Below are positions 1 through 13,200 of a stretch of 64,000 nt of DNA, in pieces. Every line of letters begins with the position of its first letter. Within the stretch, counting starts at the first letter, position 1. A model generated the notes under the pieces. The model worked only from the letters and a program-made list of their open reading frames with translations, did not search any database and had not been told where the DNA came from. The stretch lies in assembly GCF_032118995.1 (NCBI RefSeq), contig NC_092648.1, positions 17,946,450 through 18,010,449 of the forward strand, read 5' to 3'. A program made the position numbers and the translations under genes. The stretch is from Asterias amurensis. Its lineage: Eukaryota; Echinodermata; Asteroidea; Forcipulatida; Asteriidae.

Positions 1-212
1 ATTTTTAATTGTATATATGTTAATTAGAATTACATTTTTAACAACATATGTCATTTTTATGGTCATAAACTATATTAAACTAAAGTAATGGACGAAACAA
101 AATCTCCCCAACGTAAAACTCCATAAGGTTGGGACCACAATGGTCCCGGAAGTTCAAATCTGCGCGAGACTTGCACAGTCTATAGGAGTTGTGCACCCTT
201 ACCTGTTAGGTC

Positions 213-228
213 TGCTGCCCTCTAGTGG
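213..228 (-). promoter_or_regulatory. Candidate CTCF-binding site
   Basis: CCACTAGAGGGCAGCA on the minus strand agrees at every position with the animal CTCF core CCASYAGRKGGCRSYR. It stands just outside the fold-back MITE at 285. Confidence 0.45.
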
Positions 229-284
229 CAGAGCTTTCAAAAAGTCTCCCATTATCTTGACTCATTGCTCTACAATCATTTTCA

Positions 285-632
285 TTAAAGGAACGTGTTG
301 CCTTGGATCGGACAAGTTGGTCTATAAACCATTTGTAACCGTTTGTGATGTAATGAATATGGTTAGAAACATGCCTCGAAATTGCGTGGTTTTCCTTTTA
401 CCTCGTTGACTAACACGGTCCGGGCCATTTATGGGAGTCAAATTTTTGACTCCCATAAATGGCTGAATGTGTTATAGTTAGCAAAGTAAAACTAAAACCA
501 CGCAATTTCCAGGCAAATTTGTGTAATCTACTTTTACAACATCTTTCTAACCATATGCATTTTATAACAATTGGTTTAAAAACGGTTTTCAAAGACCAAC
601 TTGACCGATCCAAGGCAACGTGTTCCTTCAAG
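285..632. mobile_element. Fold-back MITE, family B, copy 1
   Basis: Nearly the whole element is self-complementary: the ends read TTAAAGGAACGTGTTGCC and its complement, and the centre GACTCCCATAAATGGC pairs with itself across a few bases near 443. It is related to 40269-40658. Confidence 0.9.
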
Positions 633-854
633 TAGATTATGTTGCAATCATTCCGGTCTCAGCAAAATGATTGCTCTATGATCAAAGTACCCAAAAAGCT
701 TGACGACATTTCTTTCAATTTTGTTCATCAGTCGGTATTGTTAAAACATTGTCTGCCATGCCTTGTAAGCACCTACTCTCAGGCAGTTATTGCACTTAAT
801 TCTTCTTATTATGAATATTTACACTTTTTTGAATAATTCCTTAAAATTACCTAC

Positions 855-1529
855 CTGTGCTAATCTTCTGGGTAGTCACTTTTATGGTGGTATCAGGCAC
901 TGTAGAATCAGGCTGGGACGTCGTTATGGCATCTGTGCTAGCTTTTGCAGTAGTTAAACCATCGGTTACCTGAGGGGTAGTCGCCTGAGGGGTTGTCGCA
1001 TCACTCGTCACCCCAGTAGTTTCGACTGTTGTTTTTCCTGGGGTCACAGTTGTGGGTTCATCTGTAGTAACTGCAGTGCTTTGAGCAATCGTGGTGGTCA
1101 TGGGCACTGTGGTCATGGGCATGGTGGCCTTGGTCGTGGTGGTCGTTGTAGGGACAGCTGTTGTGGGATTTGCAGTGGTAGGTGGCTCTGCAGTGGTCGT
1201 GGGCTCTGTAGAGGTGGTAGGCTCTTCACTGGTAGTGGGCTCTTCAGTGGTGGTCTCAAGGGGTGTTGTTGTATCAACTGTCGTGGTTTCCTCATCTTCA
1301 TCCAGGGAGCGATTGCGACCAACATGAAGACGTATTGCAAGAAGATCCTCATTTGATAAGGGATTATTCCACATGGTTACCTCATCAATACCCAACATGC
1401 TACATGTTTTACCCTGCAAATCTGCATTAAGGTACAGTTGCTCAGCAGGACCAGCAGGATCAGCAATACCACTTGGGATGGCACTTTTATTGAGAAGGTA
1501 ACCATTGTAGTAAACCATCAGGGTCGTGT
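855..1529 (-). CDS. Exon 6 of LamG gene: domain end and Thr-rich stalk
   Basis: The acceptor is ATGACAG, phase 1, and 224 codons follow. The first 75 close the jelly roll (YYNGYLLNKSAIPSG, IDEVTMWNNPLS). The remainder is dominated by Thr, Pro, Ser and Glu with short imperfect repeats and no cysteine, as expected of a mucin-like stalk. Two overlapping donors exist (GTAGGT after 855, GTAATT after 851); the first is the better consensus and leaves phase 1. Confidence 0.85.
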
Positions 1530-4235
1530 CTGTCATAAACAAAAAATAACAACATTTAACAAAAACAAGATATTTTGGAAGTTGGGTTGAGAAAAGGAGT
1601 AACATGAGTGGCTTTATTATTTCACAATTTTTTATTACCAATAAGGGTAAACAAGTAGAAAGTACATTTTCACAAAACGTTTTACAAATCTGCTTTTCAG
1701 GTTACAAAATTTGAAGTAAAAAAAAATTGAAATAAAAAAAACACAAAATCTGGGCACTTAGGCACTTTTTGTCCTCCATACAGGGCTTTGGTTTTAAAAC
1801 TCCTACTGCGCAATCTAAATAATCTCTTGATTATTTTAGTGGTTTTTTTTGCGCACCAGCCGAAATTTGCAAGTATCAGCACGCAATTTGGCGACCAGCC
1901 CGATACCCTAGCTGGTGCATGGGGACTCAGAACCCTGCATATAGGGATTCCTGCCCATAGTGGGACAGCACATTAACATGTGTGTTATAATGATTGTTTA
2001 CCATTATAAACCATGGCCACGTGATTCCACTGCCATGAACGGTTCACCGTTCCTCCATTGGTATCGTTCACTCGGAACTCCATGTGAGGGCGCTCTTCAT
2101 CGCTATCATCTATTTCAAAATTCCAGAACTTATACTTCAAGTTGTAGTCGTGTTTTCCTCCGTCATAGGAGACCTGCAAATGCAATCAATATTTTATAAG
2201 TGTTTAGTCCTAAGCAAGTTGTGGCTGAACGGATAAGAACACAGGGCTCAAGCTCTGGTGTTTTTCGATCAACAGAGTGTGGGTTCGAGTGCTGGTTGTG
2301 AAAATGTGTCCTAAAGCAAGACACTCAACCATGATTACTGCGATCTTTGGATTGGACGTAATGTCCTTTGTGTTCTGCAAAGCACCTAAAAGATCCGAGT
2401 GAACTTATCAAACCATGAAATGAATATGTTTTTTTTACAAGTAGAATACAACAATTCAAATAAATTCCCTTGAAATTTTGTGGCATTGGGTAACTTCATG
2501 ACAGAACACAGTCCACTATTCTTTGTTGAACCAAATTGTTTACTCAACAAACAGGCATTTCTGATCATTAGTGTTTGGGTTCGAGTCCCAGTCATCATAC
2601 TTGTGTCCTCAAGCGAGACACTTTACCATTAATGCTGCATCCTTCGAGCGGGACATATAACGGTTGATCCAGTGTGTTGTGTAAGCCACGTAAAATAACC
2701 CAGTGCGCTTACCAAACCATGCATTACATTTGGACAGAAGCATTTTAGATCATTTAAGCGATGGTTCTGACCCATCATATAACACTGCTCACTTTACACA
2801 GCATAGTTTCTAAGTGGACATTCCTCTGCAGTTTACCCAAAGAGATTTATTTCAAGAGAAGTCTTTCACCATTACCTTTTGTAAACCCTGTGAGTTATTT
2901 GTAAATCTGTGAACTTTTAATTTTTGTTCTGTTCAGAAAGTGCCAATGGCTTTAACCCTATGGTACAACAATAATAATAATCAATCGCTAGAACATTTAT
3001 TTCCTCATTCACATGGAGGCATCACCCTAAAAGCCGAGGCTTGTGATGGGTGTGCCCGTTACAACAACACAAAACAAAACATGATAACAGCTCTAACTAG
3101 GCTAACAAATAAATATTAAGTGTTACGGTAGATAACTACAAACAAGGTATATAGAAAAAGCTAGAACAGTACATGTATACGAAATAGACAAAGGGACTAA
3201 TGATACAAACACTACGAACAATACAAATAATAATAAAATAAAAACTAGGTTCTTATTTAGCTCTATCACACCCCTTGTGGCGTATCAAAGCGCTCAGTAT
3301 TTTGTCCTGCCAGGTATGTGTATGCTACATTTTTGAAGTATGAGACCTATTCCTATAAAAGTCATTCTAATGACAACCCATTCTTAGACAACCCATTTTT
3401 TTTTTAGTGGAAAAAGCTAGCACTCTTTCACAAGTATACTCACTGATATGGAATCTCCAATTTTCAGCAGGTCACAGGCCATGGAGGTATTCAGTTCATC
3501 CAGAAAGTCCGTCGGACGAAAGCTGTACCAAAAAGCCACTGTGTAGGGCCCTTTGCTTACACTTATTGGTTTAACCTCGCTGTCCTGTAGCTGCAAGGTA
3601 CTGCTAGTTGAGTTGTTGTCACCACCGAGAATCAAAGCTTCAAGTTCTGGGCCTTCACAAATCAGAAAATTACCAAAATTGTCATAGACATAGTTCTTTC
3701 TTTTGTTGATAAACAAACAGCCTTGGTTGGCATGGTCGTCCGGATGAAACACTCAATCGTAAAAACAGATGTTTTAACAAAATTCAACATTTTCTGGCAA
3801 ACTTGCAACTAAATAAAATACCTCTCATCATTAGTTAATGTGGTTGACATTGTTACAAAAAATAGCAATCTTTTCTTGTCTTGCACTTATGGCTTTCCAT
3901 AGTTTTCCAATCTGGGTTGGCAAAAACTTGGGCTGTGACGTTGCAAAAGAAGGTCTATAGTTCCCACTTGATGTCACACAGTTTGAAGTCTGACATATTT
4001 ACCGGCAGTGATAGTCAGGCTTTGAACACACAACTATGCGTTATGCATAAATAATGCGTGCGCCAGGCATAATTTCTATCACATTTCTTTCTTGATTGAT
4101 TGGTAAACTAATTTTCTGCAGTTGTCAAAAAAATGTCAATTTTGGCGCAGCTGAAACACAAAACCCACATTGCCCGTAAAGAGCACATCTAGAGTTGAGG
4201 TCTCAATTGAGACGTGGTCACAAGTCGGGGAGGGG

Positions 4236-4268
<33 letters not shown>

Positions 4269-7200
4269 GGTACAGTATTAATGTCAGCTAAGGGACAAAT
4301 TGCCTTTTGATCGGGCACTTTGGGATACAAAAAAAAAATTTAATTATGAAATATGTTATGAATATGGTTGGGAAGATGTTTCTAAAATAGACAATAATAA
4401 TACCATGAAAATATCCCCTGGAATAAGCCATTTGCGAGTTAGATTTATGGTGAGTGGGACTTCAAGGCACTGGACACACGTTTGGTAATTGTCAAAGACC
4501 ACTATTCTCACTTTGGTGGATCCCAAAATATGCATCGAAATAACAAGCCTGTGAAAATTCTGGCTCAACTGGTCGACGAAGCTGCAAGAAAATGATGAAA
4601 GAAAAAACACCCTTGTTGTACAAACTTGAGTGCTTTCAGGTAGAAATAAAAGGCCTCAGCTGAAGCCTAATATTTTAGTGAGAAAATACCTCTTTCTCAA
4701 AAACTACGTTTCTTCAGAGGGAGCCATTTCCCACAGTGTTTTATACTATCGACAGCTCTTCGCTGCGCGTTACCAAGTAAGGTATTATGCTAACACATAT
4801 TTTGAGTAATTACAAAACGTGTACAGCACTTGTAATGGATCCAAGGGACAAAGAGAGTGTTACCTTCCACGAAGCAGACTTTCATTCCGCCAACACCAAG
4901 CATTTCATTGTACCCATCGCTCATACTCCATTGGTGAACAGCTTCGCTGTAGATGTCAGTACCCACTAAAAACACAAAAAAAAAGGAAATATTATTTGTA
5001 GACATTGTTAACACAGCATCATGGCTAGGATGCAAACCCGGCATATTTAGGGATTACTTTTTTATCAAGAAAATTGTTCATTGTTAATTTGGTATTATTT
5101 ATGTTTTTTTGTTGTTTTATGACTGCTATATTTGTAGGCCTATTTCCCAACATTCTGAGATTTTTCAATTGTACAGCACTTTGAGGTGTCTTTTTGACAT
5201 GAAAAGCATTTATCAAATAATTAATAATATTTGAAGTAATGTGAAACTTAAAGTTATGCGTGGTGAAAACAGGATACTAATGTTAATACTGGGCACCCCT
5301 AGGTGCATATCAAAGCGCTCAGTATTTTGTTTCCTGCAAGGTATGTTCAAGGATAGGGTACGTTGAGACCAATTCCTTTCCTTTGGCGCAATATGCTGCT
5401 GATCAAACCAGGAACAGCGGGCCGAACCCCTTCTCTTTGCGATAAGATGTAGGCCTGGGACATGGCCTGGACTTGGTGCAAGGACAGTCTTCTCGTTACA
5501 CGGCAAGATACAGAGTTGGAAGCTTTCAAAGGGGACTGGCCGTCAGTGCCAGCCGAGCTTCGTCCGCCGCGAGCCTGCACTGAAGACACAGTAGCCCTTC
5601 TTCCAGTATAAAGGTTTATATTTTGTTAGAATTGCTCTTGCAACAGCAAAGTAAAAGAATGGCATTCTGCCCTTAATACGACACCGACTCTCAGCAACCA
5701 AGCTACCCGCCCTATTCCAATGCAGCTCAAATTTAGTGGCAGAGGTTTAGTCGACTGGTAAGTGAATTCCCAGAGTTTCAAAAAGTGTGATTAAATGCCA
5801 CATTCATAAATATCTCAGACAGTTTCGCTATTCCTATTGGTGGAGAGCGCGTCACGCGGGTGTGTAAAACCTTTGTTTATGACCAGTAAAAAGTGTTAAA
5901 ACATTGACGTGACACGTGAGCTTGCACCTGTGCTTATAAGACAGTTTCTTCATTCCTATTTGTCGAGAGCAACGGCTGGAACAGTTGTACCACATCACGC
6001 GATACGCGCGACGCGCACAGCATTCCCTTATTAGGAGTTGTTTACCCGAGGGCCTTACCATTTCATACTTGGATGGAGGGGTGTTGTGTTGAAAAAATCA
6101 TTGAATTATAATTTTTGCATTTATTTTACTTTTTGACCAAAAAGTGTTGATGTTTTTTTACCGAAAAGGTATTTATGAATGGGAATCAAAGTGTGTTGAA
6201 TCGGTTTTCAACTAGTAGTTTAAACCCGCCGAGGCCTGGTTCTTGATTAGGCCTATCAAGAACCAGGCCTCGGCGGGTTTAAACCACTAGTTGAAAACCG
6301 ATTCACCACACATTGATTACCTTATTCAATGACACTTACTCTGGTACATGTCTTCCAGTGTAGATTGGTTGTAAAATGTAGCAGTTGACAACTGTAAAAC
6401 AAAAACACAGAGAGAGTGACAGAGAATCATCAATTAGTGTCAACATTATTTCTCTCTTAAAGGCACTGGACATTATTGGTAATTACTCAAAATAATTGTT
6501 AGCATAAAAACCTACTTGGTAACAAGCAATGGAGAGCTGATGTTGATAGTAAAACATTTGAATTTAATCTGAGACCTCAGCTGAGGTCTCGAAATCAAGC
6601 ATCTGAAAGCACACAACTTGTGCGACAACGACAAAGGTGTTTTTTACTTCCATTATTCTCTCGCAACTTCGACGACCGATTGAGCTCAAATTTTCACAGG
6701 TTTGTAATTTTATGCATATGTTGAGATACACCAAGTGAGAATACTGGTCTTTGACAATAATTATTACCAATAGTGTCCAGTGTCTTTAAAGGGAAGGTCT
6801 ACGTTTGGTAATCATTCTTAAAATTAACGAGACATTAACAACTTTTGGTTAGAAACCTGGGGCTAGAGCTCAGTAGGTAGAGTGCCAGCACATTAATCCG
6901 GAGATTGTTGGTTCGAGTCCCATCCTTCTAGTAAAGTTGTCTTTGTTCAACCCTAAAACATTTTTACCCAGTCAGTTTCCCATGTGGTTTATAAATATAA
7001 TATATGATACTGATAAATTGAGAGATAAATTGTTGTTCTTATTTCAAGCCTTAAAAAGTCATCACAATCAGTAGATTGAAGGTATAAATTCCAAATGAAA
7101 AAAACCAAAACACTGTAGAATACAAATCAATGATATAAATTTGACTAAATAAAGTTAAACAGCATGGTAGACTAAACAGTATTTTTAAGTAAGGGTACTT

Positions 7201-10200
7201 AAGGATTTATAAATATATAACTTTCATTAAACGGAATAAAACATTACAAAGCCTATAGTAAAAAGTGACACAGGAAAAGGATATCCCATCCAGCCTGAAG
7301 GGCTCCCTCTACCACTCAAAAAGAAATACAGAACTATATTTGTTTTAAGTTGCCAAACAATAAACCAACTTTTATTTTAGGCAAAGAACGAAAAGCAAAC
7401 GTCGGCAATAAGTGGTAGTTTTATTATTACAAACCCAAACTGGTGAGTTTGTTGTCAGGACCAAACATTATTTCATGTGACTGCATATAATAATAGATGC
7501 TAAAATTGCTTGCTTCGGGATAAAGAATATTCTTTTTGGTTTTGCCCTTGTTACACCGATGTGTGTTAGCACTGTACACTATCAGTGAAAGCACTGTATA
7601 CTCAGTACTTTCACAGAATTAGAACACGAGAAAGAATTGCTTATATCAGTGTAAGGATAAAACCAAAACTAATATGACTGCATGTAGTTGTATTTAGTAG
7701 GGTATAACTAGATGGTCTTCGCTTTAAATCCAACCGAACCTTCGACAGAGGCATAAAGAAGCACAAACAAAAACATAAAGCCAAACACAATTAAAAATGA
7801 GCGAAGAGTTATGGAAAGGCATCCAGAAAAAAAACGGGAAATTATAGCCAATCAAAGTTATTAATTTACAAACGATGAGGACGGCTACGATTCATTGAGA
7901 GTAAAGTTGTGTATAGACAAAAGGATGGTCAATGAAAGGGTGTGTTTTAGACCATAAAGGTGAACTGCATTCAGAGAAATAAAAAAGTAGCTATAGGAGA
8001 CTCTGTGAAATATGAGGTCATTATAGAATAAATAAATAAATAAATAAACAAACAGAAGCAACAATATAATAAACAACACAATATAGTATAATATAAGAAC
8101 CTTGTTATAGATTCATCAATTCAATTCAACTTTTGAGTTATTTTAGCAGTTCTCATACAAAAACTTATGCAAATAGAGCTTTACAAAACAGAGAAAGACT
8201 CTTAGAGAAAGACTCTGATAGAGTCGAAAAGTCAGGCCATTAACTATTTTTTTGTTGCATTAAAAAAATTCAATTTAACTATCGCATAATATCAAAATAA
8301 ACCGAGCAAACAGAGCATACCCATGCATAGGGCTGTTTTGGACAGGCAGAGGCCGTAACCTTATTGCTATCAACTTTCAAAAGATACTTATAGTCAACTT
8401 CGATCATTATCAGACAAAAGAATGAAGACGTAATTTTGATTATATTCAGGTTTGTTTTAAATGAAACGCGAACACTATTATGTAGACTATAACAAACTCT
8501 ATGACAAACATTCGGAGAATAAACCCTATTATATTAGTTTCAATATTTCCATGCCGACATCAATTGCTACAAATTAATCTAATCATGCAGTTTTTTTGTA
8601 CAATGTGCAGGGTTGACAAGGTCATGACGTCACTGGCCAACTGTACTCGGAAAAAGCTGTGCAAAAATATAGATTGCATTCTTGAAATGAGTCAAGCGAG
8701 AATCGATAAAGAGAAGAGACTGTTACAAAAAGAAGTTCCAACGCTGCGTATTGGAGGCGGTTACGCGGTCGATGCAAATAAAAACAGAGAGAGAGAAGTT
8801 TCTTGGAAACAAAAAAATGACTCTGAGAATACAGTCGTTTGACCAGTTCGGGATCACTTTTTGAATTCACATTGTTTTTTGTTGCAATCTCTTTGATATC
8901 TTAAACAAAAAAGTTTATCAGTTTACCTAAACATGTCATAAAACTCACCAAGTATTCACTGACGAAAAAATATTAGTTCTTTTGAAGAGGCTTTGAGAAA
9001 AGTATCGTCACCTGTTTGACCAGTTCAGGATCAGTTGAATCTATTCTGAATCAGTAGAGTGCCCTTTATTGCAAACCCATACTCCCATTCATAAAACTGT
9101 CTCTCAAGGACACGAAACTTCAGAGGTGTGTTGGCATGGACTTGGACTTCCTTTCTTTAGAGAATGTCATGCAAGTGTCCTCAATAGCAGCGCAAAAACC
9201 CGGCGACAAAACCACAAAACAACAGCAAAGGCAAATGAAAAAGTGAAGCGAACCTAAAAAGCAATATTGACCCCTCCAAGTTTAATTTCCTCACAAAATA
9301 AAAAATCTACAAGAATTTGTTGAAGTAATGTTTCTCAAAATCAACTAAATAAACTTTCTATTACAGTAGTATGATTTTACCATACTTACTGACTTCGTAA
9401 GTTAGTGCGGCACAATTTGACGCAATGAGATGTTGAGTGATCCCGAACTGGTCAAGGGTAAGCTGCCCGCCCAAAGAAGATTTTGGGATCTTCGTCACCT
9501 CAAAAAAACAAGATGACTGCACAGTATTTACAGGAATGTCTTTTTACACATTCTTATCACTTTACATAAATATTTTTTGCCCCGGCATATCAATTCTACA
9601 GGTAAGAAGTTTTAACAGTGTTTTTCAACCAACATTTTTAAACAAAAAAATTATAAATTTCGCAGACAACCTTCAGGAAAACGGCCATAATTTATTTTCT
9701 GATGATATTTGGCACCTTATTTTGGGGTTTGTTGGTTTAATGGGTGTTAATCTTCACATTTATCAACAGAAATTGGTAATAATGAGAAGTGATATAATTA
9801 TTTGGTTATTGCAAAGTTGAAGTGATCCCGAACTGGTCAATGATCCCGAACTGGTCAAATGACTGTAGATGAAATGTGTGAGTAAAGCGATGGAAAAAAC
9901 GCGCGAAAGTTTAGCAACGTCTGTGAGGCCAACTAAGTAGAATTTGTTTTATTAAGCAGCTAGCTGGAGGGTCGAATCACGAAGCAAACTAAGCCAAACA
10001 AACAAAACGTAGTCTTCTTATCCATCATATTGTATATATTTGGATAAGCTGCACATCACGATGACTTCGTTTCATATATACCCTCGCGGGAATTTGATGG
10101 AGAAAATAATAACGCAAAAACGCTAACAACCAAAACATGCATGTTTGGTGCCATGCCTAGTCAGTTTGCCGCCAAGCCAGTTGTGATGGGTGTATAGGCC

Positions 10201-13200
10201 TGTATTTTTCGCGGTCTATAAAAACAGTTCGTCTTTTCAATTGCAAGACGAGCATTCACAAAGAATAGTTTGAAAAGTATTTGCAAACGGATGTGCGGAA
10301 ACAAAATGGCCGATACATTTCACTAATGCTGTCACCGTTGTAACGCAAATTATGTAACAAGTCAACATTATGCCCTATGCAACACAAATTGACATCACGG
10401 CGAATCTTTCTCGTTAACATTAAAATTTGAAAGGTTCCTCTTTGCTGACCCAGTAACAATGATCAACAGGTCCGCTTGGATGATGGTACACGGTATTAAA
10501 ATATTCATAACAAGGTGCAATTAGCAAAATGGGAAGCTTTAAAAAAAACATGAAAATAGAAAGACGAAAGAAGACACAAACACTACTCTTTAAAAATTCA
10601 GAAATGACCGTCTAAAATGCTTTTAAAAAAAGAGGAGAACAATCTTTGAGTAAAATGAGTATTTCGTTTCCGGATAAAACAATGAATAATCTAACAGACC
10701 AAATTAGTAAAAATTCATCACGATTGGAGTTTTGTTCATTTTATATATTTTTTGTTTAAGGAAAGTTTAAACCTGAACGAAACCTCTAAATTTTAGGAAA
10801 TACATAAACAACACGATTGAATTTTGGCGGTAAAAACACCAGTATTCTAAATGCTGGAAAGTAAAGTATAAAACCATAATATAAAACACCGATCAATAAT
10901 TATCAAATATTAAACAAATACAAATTGACATAGATCGATATGTCTTTGTGCAATAAAAGTAAACCGAGTTTATTTTTGCTAATATGTTTTTTTTTAATTC
11001 AGCACTCTCTTTATTGCAAAACGTACCAAATTGCAGCATAAAACAGTATTTCTGAAGAATAATGGGTTGCAAATTCTTCTTAGAAAAAAAATATAATGCT
11101 TATTGCTTATTTCGCTCAATATGATTGAACACATCAAACACTGCTTGGCTGGGTTGTGACGTCACGTCATCATTAACCAATCAACGGAGCGAACGTAGCG
11201 AGCAAGCATTTGTGCAAGGCGGGTCCGCGGGTCAATAACGGGTGGCAAACGATAAAGTGTTTTTTTATTGTCAATATAGTGAAGAATGGCGCTTCCAAGT
11301 CACAATGGCTTTTCAATGTGGGAAATTTCATTTTGAAAAATCGATTACAGAAGGGAATCCTAAAAAATGAATTTAGGACAAATTTTGAGGATTGCAATTC
11401 TATACTTCAGGGGAAAAAATTGCACTCCGGTGAACTCAAATGACAAACTGAGATGGTTTTTCATCAAACTGATTCGTCGTTACATTATTTTTACAACGAT
11501 TTCTTTTGTTTTTGTTTGCATTTTTGGGGGGTTATTGGTAGCCTGAGGATTCAAGTGGCGCGTATTTAACTAATAGCAACAGAGTCTCTCCTGAAGACGA
11601 TATCAGAGCACACTTAACCAACACTGCTCAAAAGAGATATTCACATTGTTGTACCGCAAACCTCTTTTGGTTATTTATTAATTTAATTATAGGCTCGAGC
11701 GACTAAAACAAACTAGACTATATTGGTGGTGGACAAGCAGGTTTGATCAAATCAAATACGGTGCGTCAATCAAAACCTTCATATAGAATGATATTTTGAA
11801 AATATTGATAGCAAGGGCCGACCTACATGAGTGTATTTTAAAGTTTTCAAGTAACGTTTCTCCGTGTTCTCATTTTTACATTTTCTAAACACCTTTATGT
11901 AAAACAGCCGGTGTGCTGATATTTGCATCCTGTTTTATTAAAATTTTGAAAAAAATGTGCGCATGAATATGCTTTGATAGACTTTTTTTGCCCTAGGCCT
12001 AAAATAACAAAGGAAATTCTGTTTTTTCAAAGGGCCCCCCAAAAACAAAAATACAGAAGAAAATCTTCCCAAAATAAGGAAAATCTTATAAGTCAAATTT
12101 ACTGATGTCAAAAAGTCCAGTCCCTAAGTAAAATCTACGGGAATAGTTAATTGAAACTGACGTTCGTGTTTTCAAAACAAACAGTGTCTGAACAAGAATG
12201 AGAGCACTTACAAGAAACTCATGAATCATACAGCATTTCGCACTATAAAAGACCTCCAACAAGAAAAGATAGCAAACCGACGAATATAACCTGACTAAAA
12301 TATCCAGAAACTCCCAAAGAAATTGCAGACATAGTTTGATCAAAATGCTACAATGAAATTGTGCGGCCTCAGGTAAATTTGGTTATCGTCAAATGCTGGA
12401 GTGATGTTACATCAAAAACAATCGTTTGTGCTTTCACTCTCACAACAAATGTCAAAAACTACAAGTAGTTTTAGAAATAAGCCCAATGGTTACTGTAATT
12501 GTCTTCTTTCAAATGAACTTTTCAGTTTGACTTGATACTTTTACAGGGGTCGATTTCACAAAGAGTTAGGACTAGTCCTAACTTAGAACTAGTCCTAAGA
12601 GATATCAAAAACGTACAGCTTATCCTAAGTTATGACTAGTAACTCGTCCTAACTCAAGATAAGACTAGTCCTAACTCTTTGTGAAATCCACTCATAGTTA
12701 TCGAGAGCTCATGACAATGCATTGTAGGCCTACGTGATTTTCTTCTAAAAGTTAAGTAGGATTTGAAACTTTGCATGGTGGATACGATATGGACACCATG
12801 TAACGACTATCTCTTATGAGTTGGGGGGGGGGGGGGCTCTGAAAAGAACCGCTGGTTTCAACTCAACGTTTCGATCAGTATGCTCTGATCGTCTTCTGGA
12901 GAAAGCAGAAAGTTGTATGCACGAAACTTGGAAACACTCCAATTGCTTTTATGTTTTTACAAAGACTAAAAAAGCGACTAAAAATGTTTTTATATTTGAA
13001 ACAAACTTTACACTGCACAAACTAAGAGCTAAAACTTACACCATGGATATTTTCACATTATAGATACCCAAGAGGGACTCAAACTTTATCATTAGGGTGT
13101 TAAAATAACACCACATTGGTGTCAACAGAAATTGGTGTTGTTTTAACATTCTACGGTGTATATTTTGAAATGTTTTTTTTCCCGGTTAAGGCGACAGTGA

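Noticed and set aside
1081..1356. Overlapping Gly/Val-rich and Pro-rich frames
   Set aside because: They are shadows of the Thr-rich stalk repeats in other frames.
4136..4330. Minus-strand frame with a run of ten Thr, resembling a mucin exon of the LamG gene
   Set aside because: It is a (GTT)n microsatellite. Exons 4965-4864 and 3751-3444 join in phase without it.
6851..6932. Possible tRNA gene
   Set aside because: A and B boxes are good, but the acceptor stem does not pair.
8501..8842. 113-codon plus-strand frame
   Set aside because: It overlaps the element's left end, has no splice context and no recognisable motif.
9437..9820. 127-codon plus-strand frame
   Set aside because: It lies in the 1 kb inverted-repeat element, starts in its terminus-like repeat and resembles no transposase.
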